Positions 1 through 6,428 of a stretch of DNA of 10,743 bases are shown here, piece after piece. The DNA is from JACMLD01 sp033761915. Its GTDB lineage: Bacteria; Bacteroidota; Bacteroidia; Chitinophagales; Chitinophagaceae. Both the position numbers and the translations under genes were made by a program. The notes beneath the pieces are model-generated. The model saw only the letters and a program-made list of their open reading frames with translations, did no database searches and was not told the origin of the DNA. Every line of letters begins with the position of its first letter. Position 1 is the first letter of the stretch. The stretch is from positions 1 through 10,743 of the forward strand of contig JANRMC010000194.1 in NCBI GenBank assembly GCA_033761915.1, given 5' to 3'.

Positions 1-1052
1 CCGGCGCCAGAGAAAAAGCCGCTAACGGAGAACTGGCTTTTGGTACAGTAGATAGCTGGCTGGCCTGGAAATTATCGGGCGGGCAATTGCACATTACAGA
101 TGTAAGCAATGCCAGCCGCACCATGCTGCTAAACATACAAACCTGCCAGTGGGATGAAGAATTGCTGCAATTATTTAATATACCTGCCAGCGTGTTGCCT
201 GCTGTAAAAGCCAGCAGCGAAGTGTATGGTACGACAAATGTTATTTCAAAAAACGCCGCCATACCCATTGCCGGTATTGCCGGAGACCAGCAGGCGGCCT
301 TGTTTGGACAATTATGCACACAACCCGGTATGGTTAAAAATACCTATGGCACCGGTTGCTTTATGCTGATGAATACGGGGGAGCAGCCCATACCATCAAA
401 AAATAATTTGCTAACCACTATTGCCTGGCAGATAAATGGTAAAACATCTTATGCATTAGAAGGCAGTGTTTTTATTGCCGGTGCTGTGGTGCAATGGCTG
501 CGGGATGGGTTGCAGATCATTCGCTCATCTGCCGATGTGGAAGCACTGGCGCAACAGGTAACAGATAATGGTGGCGTGTATGTGGTGCCGGCCTTTGCCG
601 GCTTAGGGGCCCCGCACTGGAACCAGTATGCCCGCGGAACTATTTTTGGTTTAACCCGTGGCAGCAGCAATGCACATATTGCCCGTGCTGCATTAGAAAG
701 CATTGCTTACCAAACTACCGATGTGTTGCAGGCCATGCAAAACGATTCGGGCATACAGGTAAAAGAACTGCGGGTAGATGGCGGCGCCACTATAAACGAT
801 ATGCTGATGCAGTTTCAGTGCGATACCTTACAGGTGCCCGTGGTGCGCCCCACCGTGTATGAAACAACAGCGCTGGGTGCTGCCTACTTAGCAGGTCTTG
901 CTGTTGGGTTTTGGAAAAACACCGAAGAGCTGCAACAGCAATGGCAGGCTAATAAAACATTTAAACCCGCCATGCCTGCAAACGAAGTGCAGCAGCTTTT
1001 AAAAGGCTGGCAAAAAGCAGTAAAAGCAAGTATTGCGTGGACTGAGGAGTAA
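1..1052 (+). CDS. glpK: glycerol kinase, C-terminal part (5' end outside window)
   Basis: ATP-dependent glycerol kinase of the FGGY family, a cytoplasmic enzyme that makes sn-glycerol 3-phosphate. The frame is open from base 3 with no stop back to the window edge, giving about 350 residues against roughly 500 for the family, so about 150 N-terminal residues are missing. Visible family motifs are GTVDSWLAWKL near the edge, SNASRTML, GIAGDQQAALFG (its Asp, codon 285-287, matches the catalytic base), NTYGTGCFMLMNTG, ALEGSVF, VPAFAGLGAPHW, ESIAYQT, RVDGGA and ALGAAYLAG. The match to E. coli GlpK as I remember it is close throughout. The loop before GIAGDQQ (codons about 243-260) is one residue shorter and lacks the GGTR segment used for fructose-1,6-bisphosphate binding in E. 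coli. The gene is followed by glpD and glpF, which supports the assignment. Confidence 0.97.
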   Translation, partial: GAREKAANGELAFGTVDSWLAWKLSGGQLHITDVSNASRTMLLNIQTCQWDEELLQLFNIPASVLPAVKASSEVYGTTNVISKNAAIPIAGIAGDQQAALFGQLCTQPGMVKNTYGTGCFMLMNTGEQPIPSKNNLLTTIAWQINGKTSYALEGSVFIAGAVVQWLRDGLQIIRSSADVEALAQQVTDNGGVYVVPAFAGLGAPHWNQYARGTIFGLTRGSSNAHIARAALESIAYQTTDVLQAMQNDSGIQVKELRVDGGATINDMLMQFQCDTLQVPVVRPTVYETTALGAAYLAGLAVGFWKNTEELQQQWQANKTFKPAMPANEVQQLLKGWQKAVKASIAWTEE

Positions 1053-1161
1053 TGAATAATAGGATAATTTGATGATGTGATAATTGGTATGTGGAATTGG
1101 TTTTAAAGTAAAGGCATTAAAACAATTGAATGTTTTTATTGGTAAACAGGCAGTGGTTTTT

Positions 1162-1206
1162 CATAGCATCATCGTTGCGTCGCACCAGATAAGGGGCAAC
1201 ACTATG
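1162..1206 (+). repeat. dispersed CGTTGCGTCGCAC hairpin repeat, copy 1
   Basis: Contains the 13-base core at 1173-1185. The 27-base stretch 1159-1185 matches copy 2 (4228-4254, opposite strand) at 26 of 27 positions. The segment can fold with an outer stem CATAG (1162-1166) with CTATG (1202-1206) and an inner stem GTTGC (1174-1178) with GCAAC (1196-1200). It starts 110 bases after the glpK stop. The presence of the repeat is certain. Its extent and fold are my reading by eye. Confidence 0.75.
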
Positions 1207-1243
1207 TGGAGCGATGTTGATAGCACAGCAAGTAACCGCCATC

Positions 1244-1257
1244 CCCTCCGTGGAGGG
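1244..1257. repeat. CCCTCC/GGAGGG inverted repeat
   Basis: A perfect 6-base inverted repeat, CCCTCC (1244-1249) and GGAGGG (1252-1257), with a 2-base centre. As a hairpin this would realistically be 5 pairs with a 4-base loop. A further G-rich run, AGGGGTGGGT, lies at 1289-1298. There is no T-run after the stem, so it is not a classical terminator. GC-rich CCCCTCC/GGAGGG intergenic elements are, from memory, common in Bacteroidota genomes; I could not verify this. Confidence 0.5.
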
Positions 1258-1355
1258 TTGTTAGCGGGTAACTATAAAACAAAACCGCAGGGGTGGGTAA
1301 ATAACAATTAAATAAAGTATAAAGTCAGCAACACTGGCAAAACGGTATGCGAAGT

Positions 1356-2912
1356 ATGAACAGAAACAAAATGTTGCAACAGCTGAATACATTTCATGAA
1401 GAGTGGGATGTATTAATAATTGGCGGTGGCGCCACCGGCCTCGGTGCAGCTATAGATGCAGCAGTACGTGGCTATAAAACTATTTTGCTGGAGCAATATG
1501 ATTTTGCCAAAGGCACCAGCAGCAGAAGCACCAAGCTGGTGCATGGCGGCGTGCGTTACCTGCAGCAGGGTAATATAAAACTGGTAATGGATGCATTAAA
1601 AGAAAGAGGCTATTTAAAAAAGAATGCCCCCCACCTGGTAAAGAACCAGCAGTTTATTGTGCCCAACTATAAATGGTGGGAGGGAAGTTATTATGGCCTG
1701 GGTTTAAAAGTGTACGATTGGATGAGCGGCTCATTGGGTTTAGGCTCCAGCGAATGGCTGAGTAAAGAAGAAGTGCTGGAAAAAAGTCCCACATTAGACC
1801 CCAAAGATTTACGCGGTGGTGTATTGTATTACGATGGGCAGTTTGATGATGCAAGACTGGCTATTAATATGGCACAAACCGCAGCGGCTTACAATGCCTG
1901 CATACTTAACTATTGCCGCGTGGATAGTTTTATTAAAGACGCCGGTAAAAAATTGTGTGGTGTAGTTGCAACCGATACCATTACACAAACAACTTATCAA
2001 ATAAAAGCAAAGGCTATTATAAATGCCACCGGTGTGTTCAGCGATGCGGTGCAGGAGATGGATGAACCCGGTAAAGAAAAAACAATCAGCCCCAGCCAGG
2101 GTATACACATTGTATTAGACAAAGAATTTTTACCCGGCGATGCGGCTATTATGATACCGCATACCGATGATGGCCGCGTATTATTTGCCGTGCCCTGGCA
2201 TAATAAAATAATTGTGGGCACTACAGATACACCCGTTACAACAATTGATGAAGAACCCAAAGCGCTTGCAGAAGAAGTTAATTTTATAATCAATCATATA
2301 GGTAGGTATCTTACCAAAGACCCCGTACTGAGTGATGTGAAAAGTGTATTTGCCGGTTTGCGTCCGCTGGTAAAAGGCAGCAGCAAAAAAACAGCCGAGC
2401 TTTCCAGAGACCATGTAATTACAGTTTCAGACAGTGGGCTGGTAAATATATTGGGGGGTAAATGGACCACCTACCGGAAGATGGCAGAAGATGTGGTGAA
2501 TATAGCAGCCATTAACAGCCAGTTACCACCCGTGGCCTGCAACACCAAAGAAATTACCATACATGGAGCAAAAGCTACGGCAGTGTACGATAACGATTAT
2601 TACTATTACGGTACCGATTGGCAATACATTGAAAAATTGATGGGAGAAGATGTTTCATTAAGAGCACCCATACATGCAGCCCTGCCTTATACAAAAGCAC
2701 AAGTGGTGTGGGCAGTGAAAGAAGAAATGAGTATGACTATTGAAGATGTATTAACCCGCAGAACCCGTGCATTGTTATTAGATGCCCGTGCTGCTATTGA
2801 AGCGGCGCCGCTGGTGGCCACTATATTAGCAGGTTTGTTGGGTTGGACGGATGCTGTTAAAGAAAAACAGTTGCAAACATTTTACAGGATAGCTGATTTT
2901 TACTTGCCATAA
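1356..2912 (+). CDS. glpD: aerobic glycerol-3-phosphate dehydrogenase (FAD)
   Basis: FAD-dependent, membrane-associated enzyme that oxidises sn-glycerol 3-phosphate to dihydroxyacetone phosphate and passes electrons to the quinone pool. At 518 residues it fits the family. The N-terminal dinucleotide fold is DVLIIGGGATGLG, with the GxGxxG pattern at residues 23-28. It is followed by the GlpD signature SSRSTKLVHGGVRYL (about 55-69), a C-terminal half of the FAD/substrate domain with VGTTDTPV (287-294), GLRPL (334-338) and GGKWTTYR (367-374), and a helical C-terminal domain with EDVLTRRTRALLLDARAA. I chose the ATG at 1356 because family members often begin MNRxxML close to the Rossmann fold. ATG 1347 would add three residues. 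It is followed 34 bases later by glpF, probably in one operon. Confidence 0.97.
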   Translation: MNRNKMLQQLNTFHEEWDVLIIGGGATGLGAAIDAAVRGYKTILLEQYDFAKGTSSRSTKLVHGGVRYLQQGNIKLVMDALKERGYLKKNAPHLVKNQQFIVPNYKWWEGSYYGLGLKVYDWMSGSLGLGSSEWLSKEEVLEKSPTLDPKDLRGGVLYYDGQFDDARLAINMAQTAAAYNACILNYCRVDSFIKDAGKKLCGVVATDTITQTTYQIKAKAIINATGVFSDAVQEMDEPGKEKTISPSQGIHIVLDKEFLPGDAAIMIPHTDDGRVLFAVPWHNKIIVGTTDTPVTTIDEEPKALAEEVNFIINHIGRYLTKDPVLSDVKSVFAGLRPLVKGSSKKTAELSRDHVITVSDSGLVNILGGKWTTYRKMAEDVVNIAAINSQLPPVACNTKEITIHGAKATAVYDNDYYYYGTDWQYIEKLMGEDVSLRAPIHAALPYTKAQVVWAVKEEMSMTIEDVLTRRTRALLLDARAAIEAAPLVATILAGLLGWTDAVKEKQLQTFYRIADFYLP

Positions 2913-2946
2913 ATTTTATTACACAACCAACTTAAACTAACGATTT

Positions 2947-3654
2947 ATGAATGCCTTTTTGCCAGAATTTATTGGAACCATGCTGCTTATTTTATTGGGA
3001 GATGGTGTGGTGGCCAATGTTGTATTAAACAAAACAAAAGGTAATAACGGCGGGTGGATAGTGATTACGATGGGATGGGGTATGGCTGTTTTTGCCGGCG
3101 TGTATGCGTCTTTGCATTTAGGAGGGAAGGGGCATTTAAACCCGGCTGTTACTATTGCCATGGCTTACCTGGGTAATTTTCCCTGGGAAGATGTGGGTGT
3201 TTTTATAGCAGCACAATTTGCTGGCGCTATAACCGGCGCTATACTGGTTTGGTTGGCCTATCGCCAGCACTTTGGTGTTACTGCCAACGCAGATGATAAG
3301 CTGGCGGTATTTTGCAATGCCCCTGCAATAAGAAGTACTCCCAATAACTTAATTACAGAAATCATTGGCACGTTTGCATTGGTACTGGGTGCTTTACTAA
3401 TGTCTCCGGCAGAAATGAAACTTGGTACATTGGAGGCATTGCCTGTCGGGTTTTTAGTATTGGCTATAGGTTTATCGCTGGGCGGGCCCACGGGTTATGC
3501 CATTAACCCCGCAAGAGATTTGGGGCCGCGTATTGCACATTTTATTTTACCCATACCCGGTAAAAGAGATAGCGACTGGGCATACGCCTGGATACCCGTT
3601 ATAGGTCCGGTATTGGGTGGTTTATTAGCGGCTGTAATTTTTAAATTGTTTTAA
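2947..3654 (+). CDS. glpF: glycerol uptake facilitator (aquaglyceroporin, MIP family)
   Basis: Inner-membrane channel for passive glycerol entry. At 235 residues it has the family's length and a strongly hydrophobic profile consistent with six membrane helices and two half-helices. Both pore motifs are present: HLNPAVT (Asn 65) and INPARD (Asn 187). The Asp after the second motif is typical of glycerol channels rather than strict water channels. By comparison with E. coli GlpF, the selectivity filter would be Trp44, Tyr184 and Arg190, with Tyr replacing the E. coli Phe. The sequence GPTGYAINPARDLGP resembles Gram-positive-type GlpF as I remember it. It lies 34 bases after glpD, and its stop is 3 bases before the next start, so glpD-glpF-RidA are probably co-transcribed. 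Confidence 0.95.
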   Translation: MNAFLPEFIGTMLLILLGDGVVANVVLNKTKGNNGGWIVITMGWGMAVFAGVYASLHLGGKGHLNPAVTIAMAYLGNFPWEDVGVFIAAQFAGAITGAILVWLAYRQHFGVTANADDKLAVFCNAPAIRSTPNNLITEIIGTFALVLGALLMSPAEMKLGTLEALPVGFLVLAIGLSLGGPTGYAINPARDLGPRIAHFILPIPGKRDSDWAYAWIPVIGPVLGGLLAAVIFKLF

Positions 3655-3657
3655 AAT

Positions 3658-4176
3658 ATGAAACGTCTTTTTTTACTGTGGGTGCTACTGGTGGTTGGCT
3701 TTGCTGCTGCTGCGCAAACACCCGAAGAAAAATTAAAAGAGTTAGGTATTGTTTTGCCCCCCGCATCAAAACCTATAGCTAATTATGTTAATGCCGTGCG
3801 TAGTGGTAATTTGATTTTTTTAGCAGGCAAAGGGCCCAAACGTGCAGACGGTACAGATGTTACCGGCAAAGTGGGGAAAGACCTGACCATTGAACAGGGC
3901 TATGAAGCCGCGAAGCTGGTGGCTATTAATCAGCTGGCGGCATTGAAAGCAGAAATTGGCGATTTTAAAAAAGTAAAGCGTATTGTAAAAGTGCTGGGTA
4001 TGGTTAATTGCGAAAGTAGCTTTACTGAACAGCCGAAAGTGATTAATGGATTTTCTGATTTAATGGTGGCGGTGTTTGGAGAAAAAGGAAAGCATGCCCG
4101 CAGTGCCGTGGGTATGCATGCACTGCCTAATAATATTGCGGTGGAGATAGAACTGGTGGTGGAAGTGGAAGATTAA
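3658..4176 (+). CDS. RidA/YjgF/UK114-family protein with signal peptide
   Basis: A 172-residue protein. Residues 1-19 form a signal peptide (KR, then a hydrophobic run ending FAAAA) with a probable cut before Gln20, so the mature part should be exported to the periplasm. The remainder is a RidA-type chorismate-mutase-like fold. It has LGIVLPPASKPIANYV, then SGNLIFLAGKGP (about 49-60), then HARSAVGMHALPNNIAVEIE (about 146-165). Arg148 and Glu163 are spaced like E. coli RidA Arg105 and Glu120, residues needed for imine/enamine deamination, so activity is plausible. It resembles the YjgF-like subfamily whose members begin LxxLGIxLP. Cytoplasmic RidA removes 2-aminoacrylate made by PLP enzymes. 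The substrate of an exported form is unknown. It starts 3 bases after glpF, suggesting translational coupling. The family call is solid; the role is open. Confidence 0.88.
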   Translation: MKRLFLLWVLLVVGFAAAAQTPEEKLKELGIVLPPASKPIANYVNAVRSGNLIFLAGKGPKRADGTDVTGKVGKDLTIEQGYEAAKLVAINQLAALKAEIGDFKKVKRIVKVLGMVNCESSFTEQPKVINGFSDLMVAVFGEKGKHARSAVGMHALPNNIAVEIELVVEVED

Positions 4177-4206
4177 ACAGGGACCAGAGCGAAACAGAAA
4201 TTTATA

Positions 4207-4258
4207 ATTATTGTTTATTGCTGAAGTGTGCGACGCAACGATGTTGCTATGAAATAAT
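4207..4258 (-). repeat. dispersed CGTTGCGTCGCAC hairpin repeat, copy 2
   Basis: The core lies on the - strand at 4228-4240. Positions 4228-4254 match copy 1 at 26 of 27 bases in reverse complement. Possible arms are ATTATT (4207-4212) with AATAAT (4253-4258), and a short perfect inverted repeat GCAAC-GAT-GTTGC sits at the core edge. The copy fills most of the 94-base gap between two convergent genes, 31 bases after the RidA stop and 12 bases from the aminotransferase stop. No other terminator-like structure is visible in the gap. Confidence 0.72.
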
Positions 4259-4270
4259 ATGGCTGGTAAC

Positions 4271-5452
4271 CTATATTGTATTTAACCCTTCTGTAATAAT
4301 GCTGCAGGCTTTTTTTATTTCTGCTTCTGTAATTATAAGCGGCGGGGCAATGCGCAGGCAATGGGGGGCAAACAAAAACCAATCGGTAAACAAACCATTG
4401 GTCAGGCAGTAATCAATCAGTTTTTTGGTGGTGTCAAAGTTATCAAGCTCAACAGCCATCCATAGCCCAAAAGAATGTACTGCCTTTATTAAGGGATGTT
4501 TTAGCTGCTGCAAAAAGAGTGTTTCTTTTTGTGCAACGGCTTCAATAAGCTGTTCGTCCAGCAGTGCTTTTAAACCTGCCAGCCCGGCTGCACAACTAAC
4601 CGGGTGGCCACCAAATGTAGTGATATGGCCCAGCACGGGGTTGTCGGTTAAAGTATCCATTAATTTTTTATCTGCAATAAAAGCCCCCAGCGGCATACCG
4701 GCTCCAAGGGCTTTACCCAGCAGCAACACATCTGGCACCACGTTAAAATGCTGAAAGGCCCAAAGTTTTCCGGTGCGGCCAAAGCCAGCTTGTATTTCAT
4801 CAAACATCAGCAATACGCCTTGCTTTGTGCATTTATTGCGCAAGGCTTGTACCCATTTAGCGGATGGAACTTTTACACCGCTTTCTGCCTGTATGGTTTC
4901 TACTATTACACAGGCCGTTTTATAACTGATTGCTTCTAAGCTTTCAAAAGAATTATACTCCAGGTGTAATACATCGGGCAATAGTGGGCGGTAGGCATTG
5001 CGCCAGTACTCATCGCCCATAACACTGAGTGCACCTTGCGTGGAGCCATGATAAGCGTTTTTAAAAGCCATGATCTGTGTTCTGTTGGTTACTCTTTTAG
5101 CCAGTTTCATAGCCCCTTCTGTGGCTTCAGCACCAGAGTTGGTAAAATACACGCTGTTGAGCGTGGGTGGCAATACACTGGTAAGCAATTGGGCATATTG
5201 CACCTGTGGAGATTGCACTAACTCTCCGTATACCATTATATGCAGGTACTGACTGGCTTGCTGCTGAATGGCTGCAACAACAGCCGGATGGCAATGTCCG
5301 ATATTACAAACACTGATGCCACCTATCAGGTCGAGGTAAGATTTGCCGTTTGGCTCATACAGGTACATACCGGCTGCTTTTTCAATTTCTATAGCCAGCG
5401 GTGCTGTTGAGGTTTGGGCAATATGTTGTAAAAAAAGTTGTCGGGTGTTCAT
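4271..5452 (-). CDS. class III PLP-dependent aminotransferase (acetylornithine/ornithine-aminotransferase-like)
   Basis: A 393-residue fold-type I PLP enzyme that would move an amino group between an amino acid or amine and a 2-oxo acid in the cytoplasm. Motifs in order are DLIGGISVCNIGHCHP (about 41-56), NSGAEATEGAMKLAKR (105-120, phosphate-binding loop), KNAYHGST (131-138), ETIQAESGV (185-193), FDEIQAGFGRTGKLW (217-231, with Asp218 contacting the PLP nitrogen), LLGKALGAGMPLGAF (with the PLP lysine at 247), HITTFGGHP (276-284) and LRIAPPLI. Length and motifs fit the ArgD/GabT group. ETIQ in place of the EPIQGE of ArgD resembles a Bacteroidota subfamily often labelled aspartate aminotransferase family protein. 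No arginine-pathway genes are nearby, so I leave substrate and symbol open. Confidence 0.92.
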   Translation of the reverse strand: MNTRQLFLQHIAQTSTAPLAIEIEKAAGMYLYEPNGKSYLDLIGGISVCNIGHCHPAVVAAIQQQASQYLHIMVYGELVQSPQVQYAQLLTSVLPPTLNSVYFTNSGAEATEGAMKLAKRVTNRTQIMAFKNAYHGSTQGALSVMGDEYWRNAYRPLLPDVLHLEYNSFESLEAISYKTACVIVETIQAESGVKVPSAKWVQALRNKCTKQGVLLMFDEIQAGFGRTGKLWAFQHFNVVPDVLLLGKALGAGMPLGAFIADKKLMDTLTDNPVLGHITTFGGHPVSCAAGLAGLKALLDEQLIEAVAQKETLFLQQLKHPLIKAVHSFGLWMAVELDNFDTTKKLIDYCLTNGLFTDWFLFAPHCLRIAPPLIITEAEIKKACSIITEGLNTI

Positions 5453-5456
5453 TCAG

Positions 5457-5464
5457 CAAAAATA
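5457..5464 (-). promoter_or_regulatory. Bacteroidota-type -7 element for the aminotransferase
   Basis: On the - strand this reads TATTTTTG, an exact match to the TAnnTTTG consensus of the Bacteroidota primary sigma factor. Only 4 bases separate it from the ATG at 5452, so the transcript would start at or just before the start codon and be leaderless or nearly so. I see no good -33 TTTG about 19 bases upstream, which lowers confidence. Confidence 0.45.
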
Positions 5465-5501
5465 CAATTACCCATGCCGAATATTAATTACAGAAACAGG
5501 A

Positions 5502-5509
5502 TATTTGTG
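5502..5509 (+). promoter_or_regulatory. possible -7 element for the gamma-carbonic-anhydrase-like gene
   Basis: TATTTGTG matches 7 of 8 positions of TAnnTTTG (TGTG instead of TTTG) and ends 15 bases before the ATG at 5525. The gene is divergent from the aminotransferase with only 72 bases between the starts, so a promoter must lie close by unless transcription enters from elsewhere. No clear -33 element is seen. Confidence 0.25.
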
Positions 5510-5524
5510 TAAGAAATAAAAACT

Positions 5525-6058
5525 ATGCCTGTAATATTACCTGTAGAAGGAATACATCCGCAATTTGGAGAAGATTGTTTTATAGCACCCAATGCCACTA
5601 TTGTGGGTGATGTGGTTACCGGTAACCAATGCAGCTTCTGGTTTAATGCTGTGGTGCGTGGAGATGTTAACAGCATTCGTATAGGCAATAAGGTAAATGT
5701 GCAGGATGGGGCCGTAATACACGCTACTTACCAAAAAACAAAAGCCATTATAGGAAACAATGTTTCCATTGGCCACAATGCAATAGTGCATGGCTGCACC
5801 CTGCACGATAATGTATTAATTGGTATGGGTTCTATTGTAATGGATAATGCAGTAGTTAACAGTAATACTATTATTGCCGCAGGCGCAGTTGTTTTAGAAG
5901 GCACTATTTGTGAGGCCGGTAGTATTTATGCCGGTGTGCCGGCCAAAAAAGTAAAAGACATCTCGCAAGACCTTATCAGCGGAGAAATTAACCGCATTGC
6001 AGATAATTATATTAAATATTCGGGCTGGTTTAAAACCTCTGCTACACAAAACCCTTAA
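5525..6058 (+). CDS. gamma-carbonic-anhydrase family hexapeptide-repeat protein (YrdA/PaaY-like)
   Basis: A 177-residue left-handed beta-helix protein, the usual size for the group. It has repeated hexapeptide-type segments (IAPNATIVGDV, FNAVVRGDV, VNVQDGAVIH, IIGNNVSIGHNAIVHGC, VLIGMGSIVMDNAVV, IIAAGAVV) followed by YAGVPAKKVKD and a C-terminal helix. His66, His84 and His89 have the spacing of the three zinc or iron ligands in gamma carbonic anhydrases; the 5-residue step between the last two matches His117/His122 of Cam. RGDVNSIRIG carries the conserved Arg-Gly-Asp of the trimer interface. Enzymes of this subfamily may hydrate CO2, but many characterised members are inactive or act as CoA-ester hydrolases or acyltransferase relatives. 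It is cytoplasmic, with no signal peptide. It starts divergently from the aminotransferase and has no clear partner downstream. Confidence 0.93.
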   Translation: MPVILPVEGIHPQFGEDCFIAPNATIVGDVVTGNQCSFWFNAVVRGDVNSIRIGNKVNVQDGAVIHATYQKTKAIIGNNVSIGHNAIVHGCTLHDNVLIGMGSIVMDNAVVNSNTIIAAGAVVLEGTICEAGSIYAGVPAKKVKDISQDLISGEINRIADNYIKYSGWFKTSATQNP

Positions 6059-6111
6059 AACCAATAGCTATTTTGGCATTCACCGGCCGATAAAAACGGC
6101 ACATTCATCGA

Positions 6112-6130
6112 AAGCAAACCCGCTTTGCTT
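6112..6130. repeat. AAGCAAA/TTTGCTT inverted repeat
   Basis: A perfect 7-base inverted repeat, AAGCAAA (6112-6118) and TTTGCTT (6124-6130), with a 5-base loop. It sits in the 131-base gap between the gamma-carbonic-anhydrase-like gene and the small lipoprotein. Neither strand has a T-run after the stem, so it is not a standard terminator. It could be a regulator site or a chance match. It does not share the core of the dispersed repeat. Confidence 0.35.
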
Positions 6131-6189
6131 GCACCCTGCATATAATAATTGTAGTTTTAATACGTTGATAATGGAAATCAATGTATCCG

Positions 6190-6375
6190 ATGAAAGCACG
6201 TACACTTCTTTCTGTTTTCTTATCACTCGTCATGCTGTGCATGCTTTCCTCCTGTAGTGTTTGGAACAAACTTTTTCCGCCCAAAAGTGGTTGCCCCAGT
6301 AACGGCAAAAATGTAGGTGCAGAACGGTTGCTGAGCGGTGAAAAAGTGCCCAAAGCAAAAAAGTTTAAAGCGTAG
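6190..6375 (+). CDS. small lipoprotein, 61 residues, function unknown
   Basis: The protein starts MKARTLLSV and has a hydrophobic stretch ending in the lipobox LSSC, with Cys22 as the likely lipidated residue, so the mature peptide is only about 40 residues. That part reads CSVWNKLFPPK, then SGCPSNGKNVGAERLL, then a very basic tail KVPKAKKFKA. The GCPxNGxNVGAE block looks familiar from small Chitinophagaceae proteins, but this is memory, not a search. ATG 6190 is preferred over ATG 6181 because it places the positive charges directly before the hydrophobic core. It is followed 53 bases later by another small gene on the same strand. It is probably anchored to the inner or outer membrane on the periplasmic side; the function is not known. 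Confidence 0.75.
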   Translation: MKARTLLSVFLSLVMLCMLSSCSVWNKLFPPKSGCPSNGKNVGAERLLSGEKVPKAKKFKA

Positions 6376-6428
6376 ATAATCATCCTGCATAGCAGCGGGG
6401 TATTTTATAAATTTAAATCTGTCCCTTT

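Larger units (their letters stand above)
1053..1346. other. glpK-glpD intergenic region
   Basis: This 294-base gap separates two glycerol genes on the same strand. It holds one copy of the CGTTGCGTCGCAC repeat (1162-1206) and a CCCTCC/GGAGGG inverted repeat (1244-1257). An open frame at 1084-1311 (75 codons) translates to nothing recognisable and overlaps both repeats, so I do not call a gene. No convincing TAnnTTTG promoter element is visible before glpD. The size of the gap suggests that glpD may have its own promoter or that transcript levels change here. Confidence 0.6.

Noticed and set aside
1084..1311. A 75-codon open frame in the glpK-glpD gap
   Set aside because: It overlaps both the dispersed repeat and the GC-rich inverted repeat, has no recognisable domain or signal peptide, and no supporting start signal. 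Chance openness is the simpler reading.
3496..3519. Tyr instead of Phe in the GlpF selectivity filter as a novel specificity
   Set aside because: GYAINPARD-type sequences occur, as far as I recall, in many ordinary bacterial glycerol facilitators, so this is unlikely to be unusual.
4880..4908. ETIQAESGV as a damaged active-site motif in the aminotransferase
   Set aside because: Glu, Gln and the surrounding spacing are kept, and I recall an ETIQ form in a Bacteroidota subfamily. This is probably a subfamily trait, not a defect.
4271..5452. Naming the aminotransferase argD
   Set aside because: The fold and length fit, but the ETIQAES segment differs from the ArgD EPIQGE motif and no arginine-biosynthesis gene is adjacent, so substrate assignment is not justified.
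5525..6058. Functional link between the aminotransferase and the gamma-carbonic-anhydrase-like gene
   Set aside because: They are divergent with separate likely promoter elements, and no shared pathway is evident from sequence. Adjacency alone is weak.
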